This document shows positions 1 through 8,134 of a stretch of DNA of 64,000 bases, in pieces. This DNA comes from Cupriavidus consociatus. GTDB lineage: Bacteria > Pseudomonadota > Gammaproteobacteria > Burkholderiales > Burkholderiaceae. Each line of letters begins with the position of its first letter. Position 1 is the stretch's first letter. The stretch covers positions 124,001 to 188,000 of the forward strand of contig NZ_JAGIQA010000009.1 in NCBI RefSeq assembly GCF_017814975.1, in the 5' to 3' direction. The notes beneath the pieces were generated by a model, which searched no databases, was not told the DNA's origin, and worked only from the letters and a program-made list of their open reading frames with translations. Both the position numbers and the translations under genes were made by a program.

Positions 1-1987
1 ACGAGTAGTCCAATTCTGACGGATGAGCGGCCCGCAAAATGCAAGCTTGTAGGAGGTTGTCGTTGTATCGAAGGAAGTTCTCTGGCGACAGGACCACAGA
101 CTCGTATCCACTTGACCGCAACTGGTTCGCTGGATTCGAGAGGTCGCGAGCGGCTTGAAGAACGCTGGCTACGGTTGCGAACGTCGTGCTCGTGGTGATT
201 TCGTCGAGACGTCGGTCATCAAACGACTTTCCGAAGAATACGAAGCCATCCGACAGACTCAATGGAGCGCCAGAGCTTGTCGGCAAGAAGCCATTGAAGG
301 CGTTCTTCACTAGGTCGGCGGCGAGATCGACCGACGCGTTAGCGACGTCAGAAGCTACGCCGTCGATAGTGGGCGATTCGACTTGCGCGTTTGTAGCCAG
401 GTTGTTGAAGGTATGCCAGGCATTGGCAGTTCCGTCTGCACCGACTGGCAATTCCAACCAGCACGAGAACCCATACTCTCTGTTGCTTGCATTCTTGATA
501 AGAAATTGCCGAAGCCGCAACCAGGTCTCCGCGGTCTGGGGCATCCCAACACCAATCAAGAAATGACGAGGAACGCTGGGCTTTAAGAACTCCCGAAGAT
601 CTCGGCTGATCTCTCGTAATAGACCACCATCGCCGGCGACAGCTTGCACTACCAGCACGCCACGTGCGCTCTCCAAAGTCGTCGGGCCAAGATCGTCGTA
701 GCAGGTGACACTGGGTCGTTGCTTGCAATCCTTCGTGTTGTGCAAACGGTTAGCGGCATGGTCTGCGAGGGCTCGCGATCCAGCGTCATTCGCACTAATT
801 ATATGATCCACTGCAGATCCAACGGACCAATCGATTTCGGCATCCAGCCATTTCAGCAATTGGTCGTTTCTGCCAACTGCCGAGCCGTCCAGGATCATCA
901 GTCGTGTGACGCGTCTCGTGGTGCAGTGAGCATTCAGTTCCCGGAGACCGCCTATGCCAAAGTGCTTTAGGAATACTCCGAGGGCCCTGGGGGTATGGGG
1001 TACCCCGAGCGTTACCGCTCTTGGCGGCTTCGCTTTGGATGTGAAGTGCTCACCAAAAAGCTCGATCTGTGTCTCCGATCCGTCCGTGAGGTGTTTGCCG
1101 TAGGAAGGGTCGACCTTGTCGAGTGCCACCAGAACTTTCCCGCTTCGATTTTCACGGCTGGAATCGATGAGGGTAACAAGGCGTTCAGCTTCGAATCCCT
1201 GTTCATCGCACAGCGTCTTCGCCATTCCACCGCTCGTAGACGCGGATATCACAACCACATAGGGCTCTGTAGGTGGTGACAGATCAGCCAGCCGACCGTA
1301 CGAATGGTAGCTGTCGATGCGGGCGTTACTTTCTGCGAAGGCGAGAGCCTCCCTGACGATGGAATAGACTCCCATCGTATCAATGAATACGCGTGCGAGT
1401 GACGATGCCGCCAGTTCGGGAGAGGTGAGCGTCAAGCATCGACCGAGGAAAGCCAATTCAGCCTCGCTCGTAGCAAGCTCGCGGGCTTGGATGAAGAGCT
1501 TGTTGACCGTCCTAGAAGGATGCTTAAAGACATGCCCAGCTGGTGCGACTTGTACGACGGGATTGGACCGGACAAGTGCTGCAAGTCCCTTGCCAACTAG
1601 GTCCTCAAGCGGAAGTTGAATGGTGGAAGTATGTCCGTCCGCATCATGTGCTCGCTGTGACAACCCATCAGTCGGGCTCCACGCAACAAATATCACGTCC
1701 TTGACGAACGGGACACCCTTGTTCAAGCCCCTGTCCAAAAACGTCTGGCGGTTTTGGGTAGAGGACGTCCAGTGCTCGACGAGCGACTCAGTGTGATTTG
1801 TGTCCGAGATAACGACGATGCAATCGGGCAACGTCTCATTCTCGCGGAGAGATCGTTCGAGTTCGTCGAAGAAATCAAATTCCGTGGCCGGCCGCTTCGA
1901 ATCAAAGAAGACGCTCAGCGCATCTACCTCGTATCCAGACGACGAGCACGTACACCGTGCAAGGAAGGAATACGCTTTGCGGATCAT
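1..1987 (-). CDS. Large unknown protein of the MazG/GHKL cluster, cut by left edge
   Basis: I read this frame directly on the complementary strand. It starts at ATG 1987-1985 and stays open for 662 codons to position 1, so the C-terminus is missing. The start codon overlaps the ATPase stop as ATGA, which implies translational coupling. No family is recognised with confidence. The protein looks like an alpha/beta enzyme: the N-terminal part has a hydrophobic strand followed by VISDTNHTES, and near residue 250 a strand leads into ISASTSGGMAKTL. That second loop recalls the nucleotide or sugar-phosphate loop of phosphoribosyltransferase or SIS domains, but this is only a resemblance. No membrane segment or signal peptide was seen. 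Context suggests it is the large effector or partner of the upstream ATPase; that is inference. Confidence 0.8.
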   Translation of the reverse strand, partial: MIRKAYSFLARCTCSSSGYEVDALSVFFDSKRPATEFDFFDELERSLRENETLPDCIVVISDTNHTESLVEHWTSSTQNRQTFLDRGLNKGVPFVKDVIFVAWSPTDGLSQRAHDADGHTSTIQLPLEDLVGKGLAALVRSNPVVQVAPAGHVFKHPSRTVNKLFIQARELATSEAELAFLGRCLTLTSPELAASSLARVFIDTMGVYSIVREALAFAESNARIDSYHSYGRLADLSPPTEPYVVVISASTSGGMAKTLCDEQGFEAERLVTLIDSSRENRSGKVLVALDKVDPSYGKHLTDGSETQIELFGEHFTSKAKPPRAVTLGVPHTPRALGVFLKHFGIGGLRELNAHCTTRRVTRLMILDGSAVGRNDQLLKWLDAEIDWSVGSAVDHIISANDAGSRALADHAANRLHNTKDCKQRPSVTCYDDLGPTTLESARGVLVVQAVAGDGGLLREISRDLREFLKPSVPRHFLIGVGMPQTAETWLRLRQFLIKNASNREYGFSCWLELPVGADGTANAWHTFNNLATNAQVESPTIDGVASDVANASVDLAADLVKNAFNGFLPTSSGAPLSLSDGFVFFGKSFDDRRLDEITTSTTFATVASVLQAARDLSNPANQLRSSGYESVVLSPENFLRYNDNLLQACILRAAHPSELDYS

Positions 1988-3126
1988 CTTCTAATGGGAA
2001 TGAGCAATGAAATGACGGCCCCGGTTGCAGGGGCAAGGTCTTTGGCGGACCAATTTTCGAACGCGAAGAGATCTCTGGCCTCATTCGGTGCGAACGAGTT
2101 AAAGATGTGCAACCTGCCGGAACGAATTGATATCAAGCCGCCTACGTTGCGAAGGGCATTGAGCACATCTGGAAGACCATTCCCCGCCCCGGCTTCGCTC
2201 TTTGACGTGATGTTCTTCTTTAGGCAGGCGAGTAAGGCGTGGCGCTCTTCCTGTACGGAAAGCTCGTCAGTCGACTGGCCAGTAGCCCGGCCAGCAAAAC
2301 CTGGCCCAGTGTCAAAGAAGCTCAGTTGTAAGCAACGCAGCGCCTTCTCAGCCCCCTCCCGAACGGACACTCGCTCTCTATCCCAAAACTCCTCAAGGCG
2401 TCCATGTCCCGAGAAATCTGATCTGTAGGCGTCTTCGGCCATTTGCTGCCAGCTCAGAATCAATCCTTCGGCATGCTCAACGTAGGGTCGATTGTGCCGA
2501 TCCGTAGTGGCGTGCTGCTGAGTGTTCTTAATCAGCTCGCTCGCAAACGTGGCGCACGCCCGCACGAAATCCGGTGGGATGCGTTCGGCATCGTACTTTG
2601 CCACATAGTCGCTAAGTCCAGTTAGCGTTTGAAGCATTCCCTCCTTGTTCTTTACCGACTTCGCATTGCGCGCAAAAAACAAGGGTCTGAGATACTGAAT
2701 CTTGGAGCCGCCGACGCAAGTGAAATCGATAGTCCGCCCCTTGATGACATTTTGCCATTCGAGTTGATCGGTGGCATTCATCCTCTTGGCGGCCGGTCTC
2801 AGTGCGTCGCGCCGAGCGATAAACTGGTCGGCGATAGACACGCCGTCGCTGAGCCGGAGCGCAACGATCCCCGGTGCATAGTCGCAAAGTTCATCAAGAA
2901 CCGACGACATGTGATTTGCGTTGTGATACTTGAGGTGCTTCTTCTGAGCGGAGCGAGCCCAAGTAGCAAGAAGCTGCAGCCGAGCGGCATCATGCATTGC
3001 GCCTTTGCGTCGGCTGACAAACTCCTTGCCAAGCTGTAGAGAACCGCCTGAGCTATTAGTAATCCGATGTAGTGATTGCTCTAGGTCCTCGATGGTCCAA
3101 ATATCTGGAAGAACTAGTCCGTCCAT
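1984..3126 (-). CDS. GHKL (HATPase_c-type) ATP-binding protein
   Basis: This 380-residue protein carries the three Bergerat-fold signatures in the right order. An N-box lies at 197-205 (E197, N201, H205 in ELIKNTQQH), a G1 box at 272-279 (DTGPGFAG) and a G2 box near 311-320 (EAGAGNGLPD). The ATP-binding domain therefore occupies roughly residues 185-380. Residues 1-180 are an unassigned alpha-helical-looking region. No kinase phospho-acceptor His domain and no receiver were seen, so it is more like the stand-alone GHKL ATPases of MutL/Hsp90/MORC-like or conflict systems than a two-component kinase. It starts 31 bases after the MazG-like gene and overlaps the next gene by 4 bases, so the three genes are probably one operon. 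Confidence 0.85.
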   Translation of the reverse strand: MDGLVLPDIWTIEDLEQSLHRITNSSGGSLQLGKEFVSRRKGAMHDAARLQLLATWARSAQKKHLKYHNANHMSSVLDELCDYAPGIVALRLSDGVSIADQFIARRDALRPAAKRMNATDQLEWQNVIKGRTIDFTCVGGSKIQYLRPLFFARNAKSVKNKEGMLQTLTGLSDYVAKYDAERIPPDFVRACATFASELIKNTQQHATTDRHNRPYVEHAEGLILSWQQMAEDAYRSDFSGHGRLEEFWDRERVSVREGAEKALRCLQLSFFDTGPGFAGRATGQSTDELSVQEERHALLACLKKNITSKSEAGAGNGLPDVLNALRNVGGLISIRSGRLHIFNSFAPNEARDLFAFENWSAKDLAPATGAVISLLIPIRR

Positions 3127-3157
3127 AAGATTCGCATCCTAGCGGCCATTGTTATGG

Positions 3158-3592
3158 TCAGTCACGAATGACTGTACGAGATGCGAGCAGCTCACGAATG
3201 CGCGGTTCCGGCTTCCAGTAATTGGGGCCTTTCAGAAACTTTCCGTTGGCATCGTAGATTGGATTGCCGTCACTACCAAGCTTGCTCTCATTGCTGTCCA
3301 TGATCACGTCAAGGACTTCCTCAAGCGGTAGGCCGTACTTCAACGCTTCAGAGCGGCAATAGACGATTACGTCACCGAGCAAGTCTGCTATTGCGACGGC
3401 AATATCCAGCTTTGACGCGCCGGAAGTTGCCAAGGTGCGAATATCGTCGATCTCATTCACTTCATCGAGCAACGTAGCCTTGAACTTTGCAAGCCGGTCT
3501 CCCGCGTCATCCGGGACCGTCGGAGTTTCATGGGCAGGCAGCCGATACATTGCGTTCATGCCGGCGATGCGGTCGCGAAAACTTTGGTTCAT
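3158..3592 (-). CDS. MazG-like all-alpha NTP pyrophosphohydrolase
   Basis: The 144-residue product shows the acidic metal-binding helices of the all-alpha NTP pyrophosphatase fold: DEVNE at 43-47 and DLLGD at 70-74. A C-terminal segment follows with NESK at 101-104 and GKFLKGPNYWKP at 117-128, a signature shared by phosphoribosyl-ATP pyrophosphohydrolase-like stand-alone proteins. Family members hydrolyse nucleoside triphosphates to monophosphate and pyrophosphate in the cytoplasm. There are no his genes nearby, so a histidine role is unlikely. It is the first gene of a tight cluster with a GHKL ATPase and a large unknown protein, which suggests nucleotide-based signalling or depletion. That role is inferred. 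Confidence 0.82.
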   Translation of the reverse strand: MNQSFRDRIAGMNAMYRLPAHETPTVPDDAGDRLAKFKATLLDEVNEIDDIRTLATSGASKLDIAVAIADLLGDVIVYCRSEALKYGLPLEEVLDVIMDSNESKLGSDGNPIYDANGKFLKGPNYWKPEPRIRELLASRTVIRD

Positions 3593-4127
3593 GTCAATCA
3601 GATCCTGCTAGAAGTTGTCCAATACGGTGTCATTTGCAAATGCCACACGGGCAAGCGCTCCGGTACCGATGGGGAGCAGTCATCGTCAATACTGTGCAAA
3701 TTATACTGAGCGCGGGCGAAGTGTGGCCCAGTTGCGGCTTGGGTCTTCAATGCGTGCCGAAAATGACGATGGGTGCGTTCTGACGTGCCTCGCGCAGCGC
3801 AGCTAGGTACTCGTGGGAACTACACCAACGCTCCTAAGTACTGGTGTCCCAGTGCTCAAGCCGACTGACTACGCGATCGTCTAGCGCTAATGTCATGGCC
3901 TTGTATATCAAGAGCTGTTGCTTGTTGGGCCCGGCTTGGCGGCGTGCATCGACGCGCGAATTTTGCGCCGGCCTGGCGGCGACGGATTTACAGCGCAAAG
4001 CCTGCGGCCAACGACTACACGCTTCTGGCCGGCAAACGCCCACCGGCAAAGGACGAATTTTCTTCCGCAGCCGTGACTGCTTCTAAGCAAAGCCCGGTGC
4101 GATCCAGTAGTCACATCGAATGGAAGG
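3593..4127. other. Intergenic region upstream of the MazG/GHKL cluster
   Basis: There is no convincing gene in this 535-base stretch. The only promoter-like element is a TATAAT hexamer on the minus strand at 3705-3700, about 108 bases upstream of the MazG-like start. It has no good -35 at normal spacing. A minus-strand frame at 3834-4049 ends with a protein-like stretch (NKQQLLIYKAMTLAL) but has no clear start and may be the remnant of a lost gene. Confidence 0.4.
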
Positions 4128-4367
4128 CTACCGCTGTTGGGGGGCGATGAACAATTCGTGAACATCGATCCCGAGAAATTCTGCAAGCCTGCAGATATTG
4201 TCAATCGTTGCGTTGTTCACCGCACGCTCGATCTGACTGACATAGGTCCGATGGAATCCTGCTTTGACGGCTAGGTCTTCTTGAGAAAGGCCGGCAGCCT
4301 CCCTCGCCTTCCGTAAGTTGGAGGCGACCCTAAGCCGTGCGTAGGTCTTTTCTGCACTCTTTGACAT
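4128..4367 (-). CDS. XRE-family HTH regulator, small C-protein-like
   Basis: This 79-residue protein is essentially one Cro/CI-type helix-turn-helix: LRKAREAAGLSQEDLAVKAG, then the recognition helix in HRTYVSQIER, then NATIDNICRLAEFLGI. The size and single domain resemble restriction-modification controller proteins and antitoxin-like regulators. I chose ATG 4367 over an upstream TTG because homologous proteins begin close to the HTH. It sits on the same strand as the MazG/GHKL cluster, about 535 bases upstream, and is divergent from the HAD gene. The spacer between those divergent genes carries direct repeats that could be its own operator. It probably controls itself and perhaps one or both neighbouring groups. 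Confidence 0.85.
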   Translation of the reverse strand: MSKSAEKTYARLRVASNLRKAREAAGLSQEDLAVKAGFHRTYVSQIERAVNNATIDNICRLAEFLGIDVHELFIAPQQR

Positions 4368-4416
4368 GGGGCGCAGAGTGCGCAAATCACGGCCAAAAAT
4401 CTACACACGCTCAACT

Positions 4417-4451
4417 CTACTGGATATACATCTACTGTATATAATTATATA
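4417..4451. promoter_or_regulatory. Direct repeats and palindrome between divergent XRE and HAD genes
   Basis: Two copies of CTACTGKATATA (K is G or T) lie at 4417-4428 and 4432-4443, 15 bases apart. The second runs into a perfect 14-base AT palindrome, TATATAATTATATA, at 4438-4451. Tandem sites in the divergent promoter region of a small XRE regulator are typical autoregulatory operators, and the AT palindrome supplies -10-like hexamers on both strands. Function is inferred from position and symmetry. Confidence 0.55.
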
Positions 4452-4508
4452 ATTGTGCTTTGGAAGTGCCGCCGGGCTCCCGCTGGGTCGCGAACTTCTC
4501 GCTTCGAA

Positions 4509-5042
4509 ATGGAAAAAGCCGTGACGGCGATAACTTTGTTTCTGGACTACGACGGCGTCCTGCATCCGGATGCCGCCTTCCTGGTCAATGGCCGTCCCGA
4601 GTTGCGTGCAGACGGCGCGCTGTTTATGTGGGCACCGATCCTCGAGCATGCGCTCTCCCCCTATCCGCAGGTCAGGATTGTCCTTTCCACGTCCTGGGTG
4701 CGAGTCCTCAAGAGTTTCACGCGTGCTCGAGGATTTTTGCCTCTTGGATTGCAATCGCGCGTCATTGGTGCCACGTGGCATTCTGCAATGGCGCGACACC
4801 ATGAAGGGGCTCACCGTATGGACTCGAGTTGGTTCAGTGAGCTTTCACGATACGAGCAAATTGCGCGCTACCTCTCGCGAGCAGGACTTCGGTCTGAGCA
4901 CTGGCTTGCAATCGATGACGACACAGAAGATTGGCCGGTGGAACTACGTGATCATCTGGTCGAGACGGAGGGCACACGCGGGCTCGCTAGCGAGTTGGCG
5001 CTATCTGTGCTCACCCAGCGGCTACACAGCATGACCGCTTAA
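4509..5042 (+). CDS. HAD-like phosphatase domain protein (HAD_SAK type)
   Basis: The 177-residue product opens with the HAD motif I FLDYDGVLHP (D13, D15) and continues with motif II in IVLSTSW, then an acidic motif near IDDDTEDW. The form of motif I and the STSW motif match the HAD domain first described in Swiss-Army-knife RNA-repair proteins; this assignment is from memory of the family. The likely activity is a phosphatase or phosphotransferase acting on a nucleic-acid end or small phosphoester. ATG 4509 was chosen because residues upstream of it look non-coding. It is the first gene of a plus-strand accessory group, divergent from the XRE regulator. Confidence 0.78.
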   Translation: MEKAVTAITLFLDYDGVLHPDAAFLVNGRPELRADGALFMWAPILEHALSPYPQVRIVLSTSWVRVLKSFTRARGFLPLGLQSRVIGATWHSAMARHHEGAHRMDSSWFSELSRYEQIARYLSRAGLRSEHWLAIDDDTEDWPVELRDHLVETEGTRGLASELALSVLTQRLHSMTA

Positions 5043-5064
5043 ACCTTTTTTGAGAGTTAGTTCG

Positions 5065-5394
5065 ATGCTACGTGTGACTGTGGACCTTATTCCCGACGGC
5101 AGGGAAGAATGCAGCAGAACACTTGGACGGATGGAAATCGAGAACGTTGCCGGTGAATCGATGTTCACCGGCACTTACCGCATTGTCATGGATGAGTTCG
5201 ATGTCGATGCTCGGGTCCCTGGTCAACTCGCAACGTTCCGGACCTTCGCAACGCTAGACAATGTCGAACGAGATCTTGTTCGCCCTATGCAATTGGCCAG
5301 CATTGCGTTGAGCGTCGTCGCGCCGTTCAAACGGACAATGCATAGTTCGAATGACGGCCCAATGGGTATTGTGCTCACGCAAGAAGAAGTCTAA
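5065..5394 (+). CDS. Hypothetical protein, 109 aa
   Basis: No family is recognised. The protein (starting MLRVTVDLIPDG) looks like a small beta-rich single domain: alternating hydrophobic segments with IENVAGESMFTGTYRIVMDEF in the middle and FRTFATLDNVERD after it, and no membrane segment. It follows the HAD gene by 22 bases on the same strand, so they are probably co-transcribed. ATG 5065 is preferred to the upstream ATG at 5050 because the conserved-looking start follows it. Confidence 0.6.
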   Translation: MLRVTVDLIPDGREECSRTLGRMEIENVAGESMFTGTYRIVMDEFDVDARVPGQLATFRTFATLDNVERDLVRPMQLASIALSVVAPFKRTMHSSNDGPMGIVLTQEEV

Positions 5395-5628
5395 GTCTTT
5401 GCCGCGGATCTGGATCAATACATACCGAGTGGCGCGCGTTTCCAAATTGGCTGACCGGTGCTTTGCTTCAGCGATTGATTCAAATGGACATCGGAATGCA
5501 GGGGCCTTGGTGCTCTTGCCAATGCCAATTTTATGACGAAAACGTGGAAAAGCCGTTGCTCCTCGAGCCCGAAAGGGCCCTCGCTCGGCAACGTCTACGT
5601 ATTCAAAAAGCAGTTCTAAAGTACTCTT

Positions 5629-6360
5629 ATGCAAAACAGCCTTGTTGTCCTCACCTTGCCGGGCGCGTGGTCCTGCCGCGCCGAATTCATAGCCGCCCTC
5701 AATGAACATGCGCCGGATCTTTGCCTCGCTAAGAACATGCTCATCGATCAGCGGACGCAAGAGATCGTCCACATCGCATTCCGGAAAGGGTGCAGCAAGA
5801 AAATCGTGAATGACTTCAGATGGTCGGGTCTGCATTGGCAGGACACTAACGAAATGCGTGCCGTCGAGCGGCATACCTCACACGTCGTCTTGAAGGGCGT
5901 CGGTGGCAGCGTGGAGCGGATGACGCATGTAATGACTGTAGCGAGCGCCGTAGTACGATCTGGGGCGCTTGGCGTGCATGTGGAGCACGTTGGCATCGCT
6001 CATGCTCCTCAGGCATGGATCGACCTGAGTAATGATGGCCTCGAAGGAATTCACCGCGCGTTTGTCATCACCCTTGATGGGCCAGTTACCGGTGCCTACA
6101 GTTTCGGTATGCACAATTTTGGATTGAAGGAAGTCAGTGTCCCTGCCGGTGCCCCTAACCGTACCCGCGTTGTCGGAATACTAACCCGGCATTTGCTCGT
6201 AAAAGGTGCATGCATCGTTGGCGGCCAGACCATATCAATCGGTGAGAAGTCAAACAGGTATCGCTTTTGCGATGTGCAAACGGTGGCGTCCCCCGACGGA
6301 TCGATGCTCCAACATCAAGTCGGCACATGGCAACTGGTTCGCGCGGATGTGAGGCACTAG
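5629..6360 (+). CDS. DUF4261-like protein
   Basis: The 243-residue product starts VVLTLPGAW and has a C-terminal half with the motif GAYSFGMHNFGLKEVSV around residues 155-171. That resembles the tyrosine/glycine-rich 'YT.GM..FG..E' signature of DUF4261 proteins. Those proteins are mostly uncharacterised and often lie in toxin-immunity or accessory clusters. No signal peptide or transmembrane helix was seen. A minus-strand frame overlapping its first 80 codons looks like a shadow. The start is uncertain because no good ribosome-binding site precedes ATG 5629. Confidence 0.62.
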   Translation: MQNSLVVLTLPGAWSCRAEFIAALNEHAPDLCLAKNMLIDQRTQEIVHIAFRKGCSKKIVNDFRWSGLHWQDTNEMRAVERHTSHVVLKGVGGSVERMTHVMTVASAVVRSGALGVHVEHVGIAHAPQAWIDLSNDGLEGIHRAFVITLDGPVTGAYSFGMHNFGLKEVSVPAGAPNRTRVVGILTRHLLVKGACIVGGQTISIGEKSNRYRFCDVQTVASPDGSMLQHQVGTWQLVRADVRH

Positions 6361-6412
6361 CTTCACACATGACGCGTCTTTCTGGGATATGTCGTCCGCC
6401 AGAAGGAAAGAA

Positions 6413-6916
6413 ATGCTCGTCTTCCTCGATACAGAATACACCGGCTACGACAGGTCGGACGTGAAGCTCATCAGCATTGCGCTTGTCGCCGAGGATGGAC
6501 ATCGGGAGTTCTACGCTGAGTTGTCGGATGGCTGGCGAGAGGAGGACTGTAGTGCTTTCGTTCGGCGCGAGGTCCTGCCTCTTCTTGATGCTGCCAACGT
6601 GCTCTCTAGTACGCAGCTCAAAGCCGATCTGCATCAATGGTTCTGTGCGGGGCCAAGGAGCATTCGGGTTGCCACCGACTCTGTTATCGATTTTCAGATT
6701 CTGACCAATTTACTGACTGGCGAATGGCCAGGAAATCTTGTGATTGATCGCTATGACCTTAGGGCTATGATCGACACCGGCGCTTTTCACCGCGCTGTCC
6801 AGCGCTACTTCGGACCCGGGCGCCACGAGCATCATGCTCTTCATGACGCTCGCGCTCTTAGGGCGGGATGGTTGGCTTACATGGATGCCCGGAAATCTTG
6901 TGGAAGGGGGATTTGA
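6413..6916 (+). CDS. DEDDh-like 3'-5' exonuclease, paralogue 1
   Basis: The 167-residue product has the three exonuclease motifs of the RNase T/DnaQ-like fold. Exo I is FLDTEYT with D and E ligands near the N-terminus, exo II lies in DSVIDFQILTNLL, and exo III is HHALHDARAL with the general-base His and the last Asp. This predicts a stand-alone metal-dependent nuclease acting on RNA or DNA ends. The start at 6413 follows an AGAAGGAAAG ribosome-binding site. The next gene is a diverged copy with the same motifs, so the pair arose by tandem duplication or is maintained as a pair. Confidence 0.78.
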   Translation: MLVFLDTEYTGYDRSDVKLISIALVAEDGHREFYAELSDGWREEDCSAFVRREVLPLLDAANVLSSTQLKADLHQWFCAGPRSIRVATDSVIDFQILTNLLTGEWPGNLVIDRYDLRAMIDTGAFHRAVQRYFGPGRHEHHALHDARALRAGWLAYMDARKSCGRGI

Positions 6917-6971
6917 CACGTAAGTGGTCATATTCCTGTGTGTGGTCGTCGTTAACAGAGGAGGGCCAGAG

Positions 6972-7511
6972 ATGCTGGGGGATTTGGCTGACTTGTCGGA
7001 AGCGAGCGTGAAGCTCTATGTCGACTGCGAATTCACAGACTTCATTTGCTGCGAGTTGATCAGCATCGCGCTTGTCAGCGAGACCGGTCAGGAGTTCTAC
7101 GGCGAATGCTCCGATTTCGATCTATCGGTATGTAGCCCGTTTGTTCGCGAGGCAGTGCTGCCACAACTGGGGCAGCCGACCGCCCAGGCCTACACAACCT
7201 CTGATCTACGTGATGCATTGCTTAGCTGGTGGCGGGGCCTTTCCGCAGCAGTGTCTGAATGTCTAATTTGCGTCGACAACGCTATTGACTGGGACCTGCT
7301 CATCGATTTGCTCGGAGAGGTCCCTAGTGGGTGGCGAGGGGTCCTTGTCGGGCACTTGGCCGATCCGGGCCGCAGGGAGGCTTACTTTTCCCTGCACGGG
7401 GGAAGGCATCATGCCCTCCATGACGCCCGGGCGCTGCGAGCCTCGCTTGTAGGAGAGACAAGCAATGTTGTTTCGGTAGCCGGCGTGAAGCCCTCACGCT
7501 TCAACTTCTGA
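6972..7511 (+). CDS. DEDDh-like 3'-5' exonuclease, paralogue 2
   Basis: This 179-residue protein parallels the preceding gene: exo I as YVDCEFTDF, exo II in CVDNAIDWDLLIDLL and exo III as HHALHDARALRA. The shared phrases LISIALV and HHALHDARALRA show common ancestry, although the central parts have diverged. ATG 6972 follows a GAGGAGG element and is better than the upstream start at 6924. It lies 55 bases after its paralogue and is probably in the same transcript. All expected catalytic residues are present in both, so both should be active. Confidence 0.76.
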   Translation: MLGDLADLSEASVKLYVDCEFTDFICCELISIALVSETGQEFYGECSDFDLSVCSPFVREAVLPQLGQPTAQAYTTSDLRDALLSWWRGLSAAVSECLICVDNAIDWDLLIDLLGEVPSGWRGVLVGHLADPGRREAYFSLHGGRHHALHDARALRASLVGETSNVVSVAGVKPSRFNF

Positions 7512-7594
7512 TCAGCGCCTACCCATGTTTCAGTGGGCAGTCTCCAAAGTGAGGAGGGAACTAGCGCCGAAGCATTCGGGATCGAGGGATATTC

Positions 7595-7840
7595 TCAATC
7601 GCTCATAGCGTCAAGGCCGATCGGACCTCTGCTGCCGTACCAGGTTCCAGCTACCCATACGTCCCAGTCCCATGCATAGGCTAGATCCCCCTCACCAGGA
7701 AATGAGGGCACAGCCGAGCCTCGAATGTCGTACCAAAATTGGCTACGCCACGGCTCGGGGATTTCAGCCAAACGCACAAAGAAGCGACGTCCTTTGTAGT
7801 CGTGGGCCGGCACTACCTGCGCCAATTCGTCTCGATTCAT
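7595..7840 (-). CDS. Hypothetical protein, 81 aa
   Basis: The 81-residue product (MNRDELAQVVPAHDY...) is rich in Trp and acidic residues, with EPWRSQFWYDIRGS and YAWDWDVWVAGTW. It resembles small Burkholderiales proteins of unknown function found beside mobile DNA; that likeness is from memory. The frame extends upstream to 7936, but the Arg-rich extra 32 residues look non-coding, so ATG 7840 is preferred. It is convergent with the exonuclease pair. Confidence 0.55.
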   Translation of the reverse strand: MNRDELAQVVPAHDYKGRRFFVRLAEIPEPWRSQFWYDIRGSAVPSFPGEGDLAYAWDWDVWVAGTWYGSRGPIGLDAMSD

Positions 7841-8134
7841 TATTTTCAGCCTTTTGTCGCACTGGAGGATCCAAACAATCCGAGAGGATTTCCTTCGACG
7901 TGCCCGTCGGTACCATGAGCCCGAGGCAAGGCCCAATGCCGAAGCGGGTCAGGCCGGATTCAGAAAGCGTGGAAACATTGGGAAGTGTCACGGACCATGC
8001 TGATCAGTTCAATGAGGCCAACTGCTCGCCGCGGAGTACGCGGACTAATCGAAAAATATTGAGCGAATGTCTACACTGGATCCAAATTGAGTTAAATTCA
8101 AGCCTTCCACAACCGCCTAAAGGAGGATTATTAC

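Noticed and set aside
1754..2428. Plus-strand frame of 224 codons
   Set aside because: It lies opposite the GHKL ATPase and its large partner, both of which have clear motifs or coupling; it shows no domain.
5254..5874. Minus-strand frame of 206 codons
   Set aside because: It overlaps both the 109-aa gene and the start of the DUF4261-like gene and has no motif; the plus-strand genes fit the operon better.
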